Assembly: GCF_023806485.1 (NCBI RefSeq)
Contig: NZ_JAMSLR010000010.1
Location: 1-64,000, forward strand
Length of the DNA stretch: 64,000 nt
Direction of reading: 5' to 3'
Origin: Thermalbibacter longus
Lineage (GTDB): Bacteria > Chloroflexota > Chloroflexia > Thermomicrobiales > Thermomicrobiaceae
Shown: positions 21,325-29,735 of the stretch, one piece after another
Position numbering within the stretch: position 1 is the stretch's first letter
Layout: the number at the start of each line of letters is the position of its first letter
Made by a program: the position numbers and the translations under genes
Notes under the pieces: model-generated
Seen by the model: only the letters and a program-made list of their open reading frames with translations
Databases searched by the model: none
Told to the model about the DNA's origin: nothing

Positions 21325-21639
21325 ATGCCCCGCATGGTTCAGTGTGCCAAGCTCGGTCGCCTGTTGCCCGGCCTGGAAAAGCCACCGTTCCCGGGCCCGC
21401 TCGGGGAGCGGATCTATAACGAGATCTCCCAGCAGGCCTGGGAGATGTGGCGCGAGTACCAGACAATCGTCATCAACCACTATGGCTTGAACCCGGCCGA
21501 CCCCGACGACCGCAAGGTCCTCCGTGCCGAGATGGAGGAATTCTTCTTCGGAGAAGGGGCCGCGATGCCCGAGGGCTGGGTACCCGAAGGCACGCGGGGC
21601 GGCGCGCCAGCTAAGGGCGCTCCTGCCAGGAAGAAGTAG
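21325..21639 (+). CDS. YggX-like Fe(II)-trafficking / oxidative-damage protection protein
   Basis: The 104-aa protein matches the YggX family. An N-terminal Cys7 is followed by a conserved core with PGPLGERIYNEISQQAW, a middle motif with INHYGLNP, and EMEEFFFGEG at the end of the fold. Family members protect iron-sulfur proteins and are linked to iron handling. An added basic, Ala/Gly/Lys-rich tail of about 25 residues follows the core. The ATG at 21325 has GAGGTGA five bases upstream. It stands alone between a divergent formyltransferase and a convergent ATP-grasp gene. Confidence 0.85.
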   Translation: MPRMVQCAKLGRLLPGLEKPPFPGPLGERIYNEISQQAWEMWREYQTIVINHYGLNPADPDDRKVLRAEMEEFFFGEGAAMPEGWVPEGTRGGAPAKGAPARKK

Positions 21640-21653
21640 GCTGCCGGCGAACG

Positions 21654-22916
21654 TTACGGCCTCATCGCCGTTACCGGTTGCAGGCGGATCTCAGGCGTGA
21701 TCCGGAACACGAGCTGGCGATGGGCAGCGCGTAGCGCCTCTTCCACCTCGGCAGGCGTCCGGGCACGGGCGAAAATGAATCCGAGATAGCTGGCTCCTTC
21801 CGGCAGCGGCACGAGCGGATGGTTCAACTTGGCGGTGATCTCGATTCCGAGAATACCGGGCACTGTTCGGGCCTCTTCGATCCCCTCGACCCGCCGAAGA
21901 ATCCCAGAACGGGGTATCGGGATCATCATGACTCCCACGGCCTCGCCGCGCCGCTCGAAGGAGGTGATCGGCTCACCGATGGCGTGCGTCAGGATCAGCT
22001 CCTCGAGCGTCATGCCGGTACCGAACTCGAGGATGGTCGAGCAGAGCCCGCCGATCGAACGGCCGGCGACCTCGATCAGCCACGGCCCCTGATCGTTGAC
22101 CCGCAGCTCAGCGTGGATGGGGCCGGTACGCAGCCCCAGCGCCGCGGCAGCGCGGCCAGCGCACTCCGCGACCGCCTTCTGTGTCGTCTCGGTGAGGCGA
22201 GACGGGGTAACGTAGATCGTCTCCTCGAAGAAGGGGCCATCCAGCGGGTCGGGCTTGTCGAAGAGCGCCAGCACCTGGAGCTGTCCCTCAGTCAGAAGCC
22301 CTTCGAGCGCCACCTCGAATCCGGGAACGAAGCGCTCGACCAGGATCACCGCCCTTTCCAGGTCGCCCCCGTCGCTCGCGATGATCCGCCGCACGCGCTC
22401 GAAAGCCGCGACGAACTCGCTCGGATGGTCGGCACGGATCACCCCGCGACTCCCGGACAGCAGCGTTGGCTTGACCACGCAGGGATACTCGATCTCCTGG
22501 GCGATCGAGCGCGGGTCGATCGCTGCCGGGTAGGGCCTGAACCTCGGGACTGGAACACCGTGCGCGTGAAGTCGCTCCCGCATGCGCAGCTTGTCGCGTG
22601 CGGCCAGGGCTGCATCCGGATCGTTATGCGGCAGCCCGAGCCGCGAGGCGACCAGCGCCGCCAGCAGCGTGGCGCTGTCGTCTACGGGCACGACCGCGTC
22701 TACCGGTCGCTCGCGTACCAGTTCGACGATGCGCGCAGCGGCTGCCTCAGACTGGCTGAAGTCGATCGCCTCGGGTCGGCGCCACTCGCGCGCAAGAGCC
22801 TCTGGCGTGTCCACGATGTGGATCACTTCGAGCTTCAGTCGCTCGGCAGCGGCGAGAAATGCCGGTGTCCGGTAGCTGGTAGGGGAGGAGAGCAGCGCGA
22901 TGCGGCGGTGTCGCAT
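21654..22916 (-). CDS. ATP-grasp carboxylate-amine ligase-like protein
   Basis: The 420-aa protein has an N-terminal Rossmann-like preATP domain (residues 1-100) and a central ATP-grasp fold. The grasp fold has DKLRMRERLHAHGVPVP near 107, CVVKPTLLSGSRGV near 145, the ERFVPGFEVALEG block near 194, and a metal-binding segment with HAELRV and LIEVAGRSIGG near 262-285. This arrangement is seen in PurK/PurT-related enzymes and L-amino-acid ligases (BacD type) that join a carboxylate to an amine. The substrate is unknown. ATG 22916 is preferred over 22940 because GGAG lies 7 bases upstream. It has no co-directional neighbour close enough to infer a pathway. Confidence 0.75.
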   Translation of the reverse strand: MRHRRIALLSSPTSYRTPAFLAAAERLKLEVIHIVDTPEALAREWRRPEAIDFSQSEAAAARIVELVRERPVDAVVPVDDSATLLAALVASRLGLPHNDPDAALAARDKLRMRERLHAHGVPVPRFRPYPAAIDPRSIAQEIEYPCVVKPTLLSGSRGVIRADHPSEFVAAFERVRRIIASDGGDLERAVILVERFVPGFEVALEGLLTEGQLQVLALFDKPDPLDGPFFEETIYVTPSRLTETTQKAVAECAGRAAAALGLRTGPIHAELRVNDQGPWLIEVAGRSIGGLCSTILEFGTGMTLEELILTHAIGEPITSFERRGEAVGVMMIPIPRSGILRRVEGIEEARTVPGILGIEITAKLNHPLVPLPEGASYLGFIFARARTPAEVEEALRAAHRQLVFRITPEIRLQPVTAMRP

Positions 22917-23100
22917 TCCTTCGCTCCGTGATTCGATCATGCCTGGTATGTTGCTCCGTCCAGCCTGTTGCGATGCTCCAGGCGCGCCGCGCTAAGTCTA
23001 TCGCGGAAGCGGGGCGCGGAGCCGCCCGCCTCTTGTTCGTGGTCCGCTGGACGTGGGCCTGCTGGACAGCCGGAGGCACGCCGGCTGCTCGGGATCGCGG

Positions 23101-23964
23101 CTATAGCCGGATCCGGGAGAGGAAAGGTGGTCGTCCCTGGATCCCGGGACGCAACCGGAAGAGAGCGCCGGCACCAGGCCCTTCGACCGGTTTGTTGTCT
23201 CCACCAGCGGTGGTGACGTAGACATCGCGGTAGTCCGGTCCCCCGAAGACCACGCTGGAGACTTTCCGCGCCGGGAACTCGATGCGCTGGTCGACCTCTC
23301 CGCTGGGAGTGTAGCGGTAGAGCGCGCCGTCGTCCCAGCGGGCCGACCACACGTACCCTTCGCTGTCCACGGTGAGCCCGTCGGGAACCCCTCGATCGCG
23401 CGGAGTCTCGATCCATACGCGCTGGTTCGAGAGCGCGCCGGTCGCCTGGTCGTAGTCGAAGAGATGGATCGCCCGGCTAGCCGAGTCGGTAAAGTACATC
23501 CGGGTCAGATCGAGCGTGAAATCCATACCGTTGGGGATGCCGACCGCGTCGAGCATCACGGTCAGCGAGCCGTCGAGGTCGACCCGGTAGAGGCGGCCCG
23601 GGCGATCGGCAGTGGCCATCGTCCCACCGTACACGCGGCCGGCCGGGTCGGCTACCACGTCGTTGAAGCGGGTGTGACGCTCTTCCGGAATCTCGTCGAT
23701 GATCGTGGTCACCTGGCCGGCACGCCAAGTCTTGATCGCGCCGCGAGCCATGAACAGGAGGAGAGACCCGTCGGCCTGTACCGTGAACCCGCCGATTGCC
23801 TCGCCGGCCTCGTAGACGTGCTCGTGCTTGCCGGATGCGGGGTCGAAGCGAAAGAGCTTGCCCATCGGGATATCGAGCCAGTAAAGACACTGCTCGAGCG
23901 GATGCCACATCGGCCCCTCGCCGACCACGCAGCCGTAATCCGCAATGAGCTCGATCTCCGGCAC
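23101..23964 (-). CDS. SMP-30/gluconolactonase-family lactonase
   Basis: The 287-aa six-bladed propeller has the four metal-site residues of the family: Glu16 (GEGPMWHP), Asn101 (TRFNDVVADP), Asn145 (GIPNGMDF) and Asp195 (VPDGLTVDSEG). Members hydrolyse sugar lactones. Here it is divergent from uronate dehydrogenase, whose product is an aldarolactone, so the likely job is opening that lactone to the aldarate. The GTG start at 23964 was chosen where homology begins; longer frames upstream overlap the promoter region. A GGAAGG lies about 9 bases before it. Confidence 0.85.
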   Translation of the reverse strand: MPEIELIADYGCVVGEGPMWHPLEQCLYWLDIPMGKLFRFDPASGKHEHVYEAGEAIGGFTVQADGSLLLFMARGAIKTWRAGQVTTIIDEIPEERHTRFNDVVADPAGRVYGGTMATADRPGRLYRVDLDGSLTVMLDAVGIPNGMDFTLDLTRMYFTDSASRAIHLFDYDQATGALSNQRVWIETPRDRGVPDGLTVDSEGYVWSARWDDGALYRYTPSGEVDQRIEFPARKVSSVVFGGPDYRDVYVTTAGGDNKPVEGPGAGALFRLRPGIQGRPPFLSRIRL

Positions 23965-24093
23965 GCTTCCAGTCCTTCCACTCTTCTCGCTCGGTCGTCC
24001 CACGCGACGCTCTCGGGAAGCTGTGCTATTATCGCGCGCTAGTATCGGCTTGCCTAGCATGCACGAGACGCGGACGCCCTTGCGGAGGTGGCG

Positions 24094-24339
24094 ATGCACG
24101 AACCGGGGATCTATCACCTGGACGAGCAGTACGCGGCGGCCTTGCTGCGGCCCCTGCTCTCGACGCTGCGCGAGCTCGAACATCGAGTAGCGCATTACTG
24201 GGTTCACCTTCGGTTGCCGGCCGAAGATCGTGCAGCGATCGAGTCAGCGGGCCAGGTGCTCGCGACAGCTCGCAGCGAGCTGGAGCGACTCTGGCAGGAG
24301 CAGGTCGAGGCCGGTCGGTGGAAGCAGGCAGCGGGGTAA
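24094..24339 (+). CDS. Small helical protein of unknown function, 81 aa
   Basis: This is a mostly helical, acidic/basic mixed protein with no cysteine, signal or membrane helix. It has GGAGGTGG close before the ATG at 24094 and ends 5 bases before the uronate dehydrogenase start, so the two are clearly co-transcribed. Long amphipathic helices (about 10-35 and 45-75) suggest a coiled-coil or helper role. I do not recognise the family. Confidence 0.6.
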   Translation: MHEPGIYHLDEQYAAALLRPLLSTLRELEHRVAHYWVHLRLPAEDRAAIESAGQVLATARSELERLWQEQVEAGRWKQAAG

Positions 24340-24344
24340 CGGCC

Positions 24345-25070
24345 ATGGCGGAGCGCAAGAAGCGTGTCCTGATCACCGGAGCGGCTGGCAGGATCGGCAG
24401 CGAGCTCGCTCAGCGGCTGCGCGACCGATACGAGCTGCGCCTGCACTTCCATCGCACGATCCCGGAGGCTCTGCGAGACTTTGACCACGTCGTCGCTGAC
24501 ATCGCAGATTTCGGCGCTATCGCGCCGGCGTTGAGAGATGTGGACGCGGTCGTGCACCTGGCGGCCGACCCGAGCCCGTATGCGACCTGGCAGAGCGTCC
24601 TGCACTCGAACATCATCGGGACATACAACGTCTTCGAGGCCGCGCGCCTGGGTGGCGCGCGGAAGATCGTCTTCGCGTCGACCAACCACGTCATGGGCAT
24701 GTATGACCGCGACCAGCAGTGGCCGGTCTACTCCCACCAGCCGGTGCGGCCTGACTCGCTGTACGGCGTGTCCAAGGCGTTCGGGGAGACGCTGGGTCGA
24801 TACTACGCTGACCGGTATGGAATCTCGGTCATCTGCCTGCGCATCGGCTGGTTCCTGCCCGAGCCGCGTGACGAGATCAGCCGGTGGATGTGGCTGAGCC
24901 CACGGGACTGTGCCCAGGTGGTGTGGCGCGCGATCGAGAGCGAGCTCGATTTCGGCATCTTCTATGCCATCTCGGCGAACTCGCGCCGTCACTGGGATAT
25001 CACCGACACGATCGAGAAGCTCGGTTACCGGCCAGAGGACGACGCCGAGCGCTACTTCGGGCCGGAGTGA
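24345..25070 (+). CDS. udh: Uronate dehydrogenase
   Basis: The 241-aa extended short-chain dehydrogenase oxidises glucuronate or galacturonate with NAD to the aldarolactone. GAAGRIG is at 12-18, Ser112 sits in FASTNHVMG, and the catalytic pair Tyr140/Lys144 is in RPDSLYGVSKAFGE. The NIIGTYNVFEAARL and LRIGWFLPEP segments, together with a WxS-containing stretch near 182, are characteristic of bacterial uronate dehydrogenases. It is translated from ATG 24345, next to the small 81-aa gene and divergent from the SMP-30 lactonase. With the enolase-superfamily dehydratases nearby this gives an oxidative uronate route. Confidence 0.85.
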   Translation: MAERKKRVLITGAAGRIGSELAQRLRDRYELRLHFHRTIPEALRDFDHVVADIADFGAIAPALRDVDAVVHLAADPSPYATWQSVLHSNIIGTYNVFEAARLGGARKIVFASTNHVMGMYDRDQQWPVYSHQPVRPDSLYGVSKAFGETLGRYYADRYGISVICLRIGWFLPEPRDEISRWMWLSPRDCAQVVWRAIESELDFGIFYAISANSRRHWDITDTIEKLGYRPEDDAERYFGPE

Positions 25071-25236
25071 CGTTGGCATCTGCGCCCGCTGGCGGGTGCA
25101 TGGGCCGAGCGTCTCTGTGTCCAACAGCGGGCATGGAACGACGGCCAGCAGGGGCGACTACTGGTTCGTCCCTGCGCGCCGATGGATTCGCCCTTCGGCA
25201 TCTCCGCCGATCAGCTCGAACAGGATCGCCAGCCGG

Positions 25237-26289
25237 CTAGGTCGTCGCTTCGCCGCGGGCGAGCGCCCGTACCCCCTCCTGCAAGCCGCGCATGTAGCCG
25301 ATCGCGTAGAGCCGGCCTACCATCTGGTATCCGGGCTGGTCGTTCGGCTCCCCTTCCATGGTCGGCACGTGGTCGGGGCGCATCACGCCGGTGAAGCCCA
25401 CCTCGTAGTAGGTGCGCATAGCTTCGAACATATCGGTCTGGCCATCGTCGTGGAAGGTTTCGACGAACTTCTCCGGCCGGCCACGGACATCGCGGAAGTG
25501 GACGAAGTGGATGGCTCCACGCCGGCCGAAGTGCCGGATCCAGGTGGGGATGTCGACGCCCATCGTCGAGAACGTGCCTTGACAGAAAGTTATCCCGTTG
25601 CACTGGCTGGGCACCAGGTCGATGGCGCGTTGCATCGCCTCCGGCGTGGTCAAGATCCGGGCGATGCCACGGAGCGAGGGGACTGGTGGGTCATCCGGGT
25701 GGAGCGCAAGCTTCACACCAGCCTCCTCGGCTACCGGCACCACCGCCTCGAGGAAATAGGCGAGCGTGTCCCAGAGCTGCTCAGCGCTCACCTCGCCAGC
25801 CTCGGTCAGCCCGGCGCGCTGCATCAATTCGTGGTCATAGCTGGTCACGAGCGCGCCGCCCCGGGTGGGTGTGGTCGTCGATGTGCGTGCCCAGTTGATG
25901 ACGGCCATCCAGTTCCAGCAGAGGACCGGGATGCCGAGGCGGCCCATATTCCGGATCAGTGCCTGGAACCACTCGATCTCCTCGTCGCGGCCGGGCAGCC
26001 CGAGCCGGGCCCGGTGGAGAGGCGGCGACGACTCGATCACGCTGACCGTCAGACCTGCGTCGGCGAAGCGCTGCAGCATGTGCAGGAGCGGTAGATAGTC
26101 CCAGGGGCGCTGCTCGGGTGGCGGGACATCGCGCGGCACGATCGGCTGTGGCGCGCCGGGTTGCGACCAGGCCATGTGGGCACCGGTGACCGGGAACGGC
26201 AGCGTCGTGACGACGTGGGTGACCCCGAGCTGCAGCGCCAAGCGCCAGCGCTCGTTGGGATACGGCTGAAGGATCAACGCGAGCTCCAT
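25237..26289 (-). CDS. uxuA: Mannonate dehydratase, UxuA family
   Basis: The 350-aa TIM-barrel enzyme dehydrates D-mannonate to 2-keto-3-deoxygluconate, using a divalent metal. Family marks are HPDDPP at 197-202, the CNGITFCQGT block at 230-239 with a metal-ligand cysteine, HFVHFRDV at 261-268, FHDDGQTDM at 279-287, and RPDHVP at 304-309. The ATG at 26289 has GGAG 11 bases upstream. It follows the enolase-superfamily gene by 22 bases and is the last gene of the minus-strand transport/catabolism operon. The protein is shorter than E. coli UxuA (394 aa), as in many non-enteric members. Confidence 0.88.
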   Translation of the reverse strand: MELALILQPYPNERWRLALQLGVTHVVTTLPFPVTGAHMAWSQPGAPQPIVPRDVPPPEQRPWDYLPLLHMLQRFADAGLTVSVIESSPPLHRARLGLPGRDEEIEWFQALIRNMGRLGIPVLCWNWMAVINWARTSTTTPTRGGALVTSYDHELMQRAGLTEAGEVSAEQLWDTLAYFLEAVVPVAEEAGVKLALHPDDPPVPSLRGIARILTTPEAMQRAIDLVPSQCNGITFCQGTFSTMGVDIPTWIRHFGRRGAIHFVHFRDVRGRPEKFVETFHDDGQTDMFEAMRTYYEVGFTGVMRPDHVPTMEGEPNDQPGYQMVGRLYAIGYMRGLQEGVRALARGEATT

Positions 26290-26311
26290 CGTGCAGTGCT
26301 CCAGTTCTCCC

Positions 26312-27487
26312 TCAGGACATGCTCTCCCCGAAGAACGTCGAGCCTGGCTTGAGGTGGGCGCGGGCCACATCCTCGTTCAGCTCCAGCCCGTGCCCGGGCT
26401 TATCGGTGAGATGGATGAATCCGTCCTTGATCACGGGCCCGCCGGTGACCAGATCGTCCCACCAGGGGACATCCATGGCGTGGAACTCGAGGACGAGGAA
26501 GTTCGGGATCGCCGCGCAGACGTGCGCTGCCGCGACTGTTCCGATCGGGCTGGAGACATTGTGCGGCGCGATCGGCATGTAGTAGGTGTCTGCATGGTCG
26601 GCGACCTTGCGGGCCTCGAGGAGCCCACCCATCTTCGGGATATCGGGCGAGACGATGTCGGCCGCCTGCTTCTCGATCAACTCACGGTAGCCGTGCTTGC
26701 GGTAGAGGTTCTCACCCGTGCAGATGGGAGTGCTGGTACTCGCGGCGACCTTGGCCAGCGCGTCGATATTCTCGGGCGGAACCGGGTCTTCGAGCCAGAG
26801 CAGGTCGTAGGGCTCGAGCGCGCGAGCGAGCTGGATGGCATCGCTGACGTTGTACTTCCAGTGACAGTCGACTGCCAGCATGATGTCGGGGCCGACCGCT
26901 TCCCGTATGGCAGCGACCCGTTCCTCCATGAACCGGCGTTCGGCCGTGGAGATCGTCCGGTTGTAGGGCTCGTACCACCAGCGCCGAGGATCAGGGTCGT
27001 CGGAGACATCGCGCGTAAAAGGATTGGGGATGTCGAGGTCGAACTTGAGCGCAGTGAAGCCAGCAGCGACCACGCGGCGCGCCTTCTCGGCGTCAGATTC
27101 AGGCGTGCCCTCGTCACCGCAGTGGCAGTCTGCATAGATGCGGATCTTGTCGCGAAACTGGCCGCCGAAGAGATTGTAGATGGGCGTCTCGAGCGCGCGG
27201 CTGACCAGATCCCAGAGCGCGATCTCGATCCCGCTGATCGCGGTGACAGTCGCGCCAGCCAGCGAGCCAGCGCCGGAGAGCCCGCGGATCATCTTCTCGT
27301 AGAGCCGCGCAATGTTGAAGGGGTTCTCGCCGACGATCAGGCGCTTGGCCGCATGGATCAGCTCCTCGACTCCGGCGCCCCAGTAGGCCTCTCCCAGTCC
27401 CGTGAGGCCCTCGTCGGTATAAACACGGACGAGGATCCAATCGAAATTGCCCTCGATCACGGCCGTCCTGACATCGGTAATCTTCAA
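26312..27487 (-). CDS. Enolase-superfamily sugar-acid dehydratase
   Basis: The 391-aa protein belongs to the mandelate racemase/muconate lactonising group. The barrel carries LKFD (Lys148, Asp150) on strand 2, metal ligands Asp207 (with His209 in VDCHW), Glu233 (LEDP) and Glu259 (GEN), and the catalytic His309 in the APHN motif. The Asp-x-His pair on strand 3 plus the later His is the pattern of galactonate/gluconate-type dehydratases, so an acid-sugar dehydratase acting on an aldonate or aldarate is likely. It is 226 bases downstream of the ABC permease gene and upstream of uxuA. Confidence 0.85.
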   Translation of the reverse strand: MKITDVRTAVIEGNFDWILVRVYTDEGLTGLGEAYWGAGVEELIHAAKRLIVGENPFNIARLYEKMIRGLSGAGSLAGATVTAISGIEIALWDLVSRALETPIYNLFGGQFRDKIRIYADCHCGDEGTPESDAEKARRVVAAGFTALKFDLDIPNPFTRDVSDDPDPRRWWYEPYNRTISTAERRFMEERVAAIREAVGPDIMLAVDCHWKYNVSDAIQLARALEPYDLLWLEDPVPPENIDALAKVAASTSTPICTGENLYRKHGYRELIEKQAADIVSPDIPKMGGLLEARKVADHADTYYMPIAPHNVSSPIGTVAAAHVCAAIPNFLVLEFHAMDVPWWDDLVTGGPVIKDGFIHLTDKPGHGLELNEDVARAHLKPGSTFFGESMS

Positions 27488-27713
27488 CGGTCACTCCCTT
27501 CCGCTCAGCACCCTTCGACATTCCTTGCCCTTACGATCGCGAGGCTCCGTCCCGCGCCCTCGGACAGGGACACCGGAGACGCTGTGGTCTTCCGAGCGCG
27601 GGTTCGGTCAGCTTCTGCTTGCCTCCCGAGCTGCGTCGGGCCGGTGTCTCTCCGGTCAGGGACGACGATGGTAGCAAGCCTGGCCTAGTTCCGCCGAGAT
27701 GAGCTCTCATCAC

Positions 27714-28553
27714 CTAGACCGTCCGGCGAGTCCTCGGGTTCGCCAGTTCATCCAGACCGGCCGATATCGAGAACAGGCCGACGAAGACCATGATGATGAT
27801 CACGACAGGTGGCATGAACCACCACCACATGCCGTGGAGGAGTGCGGCATAGTAGGTCACCCAGTAGATCGTCATGCCGAGGGTATTGGCCTCGATCGGG
27901 CCGAGACCGATGACCTCCAGACCGATGGATGCCAGGATAGCCGCTCCAACTGCTCCAACGAAGGTAGCCGCCAGATACGGTAAGAGGTTCGGCATGATCT
28001 CGAAGAAGATGATCTGCCGGTTGCTCGCACCGGACAGCCTGGCCACCTGGATGTAGGCGCGCTCTTTGATCGACAGAACCTGTGACCTGATCGTGCGGGT
28101 GGGCCAGAGCCAGGACAGCGAGGCCACCACCAGCGCCATCTGGCTCACCGAGAGGCTGGAACGCACGGAGACTGCCAGTAGGATGAGGACGAGGAGCGTC
28201 GGGATCGTCAGACCGACGTCGACCACGCCTCGGATGAGACTATCGACGACTCCACCGTAGTAGGCACCAGTCAGGGCGAGCACTGTGCCGATCGCCACGC
28301 CGATGAAGCCGGCCAGGAGTCCGATGTACAGCGTAAGCGGCGTGCCGACGATCATCACGGCTAGCAGATCACGGCCCTGCCGGTCGGTACCCAGCGGATG
28401 CTCCCATGACGGCGGGCGATTCGGCGGTGCCGACAGCGGTGCTGCCAACGACGTGTCCCAGAGCAGCCGGCCGAGACCGGCGAAGAGCAAGATCAGCAGG
28501 ATGAGGCACAGCCCGACGACGAGGCTCCGATTGCGGCGCATGTAGCTCAGCAT
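27714..28553 (-). CDS. ABC transporter permease, DppC/OppC type
   Basis: The 279-aa inner-membrane protein has about six membrane helices. The N-terminal first helix lies near 13-33, a periplasmic stretch containing HPLGTDRQGRD follows (a hallmark of OppC/DppC), and the cytoplasmic EAA loop reads RLSGASNRQIIFFEIMPN near 172. It pairs with the DppB-type permease encoded 15 bases upstream and the lipoprotein binding protein before that. Although the family is named for peptides, many members import oligosaccharides or sugar acids, and this operon's enzymes point to uronates. Confidence 0.9.
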   Translation of the reverse strand: MLSYMRRNRSLVVGLCLILLILLFAGLGRLLWDTSLAAPLSAPPNRPPSWEHPLGTDRQGRDLLAVMIVGTPLTLYIGLLAGFIGVAIGTVLALTGAYYGGVVDSLIRGVVDVGLTIPTLLVLILLAVSVRSSLSVSQMALVVASLSWLWPTRTIRSQVLSIKERAYIQVARLSGASNRQIIFFEIMPNLLPYLAATFVGAVGAAILASIGLEVIGLGPIEANTLGMTIYWVTYYAALLHGMWWWFMPPVVIIIMVFVGLFSISAGLDELANPRTRRTV

Positions 28554-28568
28554 CGCTCGGTCTCCGTC

Positions 28569-29573
28569 TCACGCGCGGTGATACGTAATGCGCGGATCGA
28601 GCAGTGGATAGATGAGATCCAGTATCAAAGTTGCGATGGTCACTCCGAGCACGATGGTAAAGACGATTCCCTGGATCAGGAAATAGTCGAATTGTCGGAT
28701 CGCATGGTAGAGTGTCGTGCCGATCCCCGGGTAGGAGAAGATCACTTCGACCAGCAGTGCTCCGGAGAGGATATGGCCGAGCGCCAGACCGAGCGAGGTG
28801 GTCTGGGGTAGCAGCGCGTTCCGAATGGCGTAGGTGAAGAAGAGCGTGCTACTCTTCAAACCCGCCGCCTCGGCGAAAGTCATGTAGTCCTCTCCCTCGA
28901 CGGTGACCATCATTCCCCGCATGCCCAGCGCCCAGAACCCCAGCGAAGCGAGCAGAATGGACAGGGCGGGAAGGAACGAGTGTTTGAGCACGTCCAGCGC
29001 GAAGCCCAGGTTCAGCGCTGGGAAGGTTCCCGGCGTGTAGCCTCCGAAGAGGGGGAACCACTTCAGCCGGAACGCGAACAGGTAGATCAGGCACAGACCG
29101 AGCAGGAAATAGGGAATCGCCGATAGGGTCAGCAGTGGTGGGAAAAGGTACTGGACGAAGCGCGGCGATTTGCGCCAGGCGAGGAGCGCGCCGAGGATCG
29201 AGCCGATAGCGAATGCCAGGAGGGTGGTTGTGAGCAGCAACCCGACGGTCCAAGGGAGCGAGTCGGCCATGATGCCCATGACTGTCCGTGGATAGTTGGC
29301 AATCGAGTATCCGAAGTCCAGCCGCGCGACATCGCCGAGATAGGTCAGGTATTGTTGCCAAAGCGGCTTATCGAGCCCGAATTTCCGCTCGTACTCCTCG
29401 ACCATCTGCTGGATACCGGTGTGGACGTACCCACCGGCGGCGGCCTGCTGCAGCAGCTTGTCGCGGATCGGGTCTTTGCCCGAAAGCCTGGGTAGGAAGA
29501 AGTTGAGCGTCGCCGCGGCCCACACGACGATGACGAAGAGCACGAGACGCCTAACGATGTAGTCGAGCCGCAT
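28569..29573 (-). CDS. ABC transporter permease, DppB/OppB type
   Basis: The 334-aa integral membrane protein has an N-terminal helix (about 8-28) followed by a long periplasmic loop (30-100), typical of OppB/DppB, then five more helices. The EAA loop (DYMTFAEAAGLKSSTLFFTYAIRNALLP near residues 230-257) contacts the ATPases. It is followed within 15 bases by the DppC-type gene. The ATP-binding subunits are in the divergent operon that starts at 31820. Confidence 0.9.
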   Translation of the reverse strand: MRLDYIVRRLVLFVIVVWAAATLNFFLPRLSGKDPIRDKLLQQAAAGGYVHTGIQQMVEEYERKFGLDKPLWQQYLTYLGDVARLDFGYSIANYPRTVMGIMADSLPWTVGLLLTTTLLAFAIGSILGALLAWRKSPRFVQYLFPPLLTLSAIPYFLLGLCLIYLFAFRLKWFPLFGGYTPGTFPALNLGFALDVLKHSFLPALSILLASLGFWALGMRGMMVTVEGEDYMTFAEAAGLKSSTLFFTYAIRNALLPQTTSLGLALGHILSGALLVEVIFSYPGIGTTLYHAIRQFDYFLIQGIVFTIVLGVTIATLILDLIYPLLDPRITYHRA

Positions 29574-29644
29574 GGTTCCTGCCTGCCCCCGAAGCTGTCA
29601 CGCTCACCGGATGCACAGCCTGTGGCCGCCCATCCGGATCGGGA

Positions 29645-29697
29645 GACGACGGCGGCGAGGGCCCGGGTCTTTGCTGGGCCCGCCGCCGAGCGTCGTC
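29645..29697 (-). terminator. Large stem-loop between binding-protein and permease genes
   Basis: GACGAC plus GGCGGCG plus GGGCCC on one side are complementary to GGGCCC plus CGCCGCC plus GTCGTC on the other, with one small bulge and a loop of about 10 bases. No T-run follows in the direction of transcription. In ABC operons such a hairpin commonly blocks 3' exonuclease or partly ends transcription, so that binding protein outnumbers permease. That function is inferred here. Confidence 0.6.
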
Positions 29698-29735
29698 CTG
29701 CTTGCCCTGATCTGCTTCACCGCCGCGCTTGCGCC

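Noticed and set aside
26291-27688. Plus-strand open frame of 465 codons
   Set aside because: It is antisense to an intact enolase-superfamily gene, with shadow-like composition and no motif.
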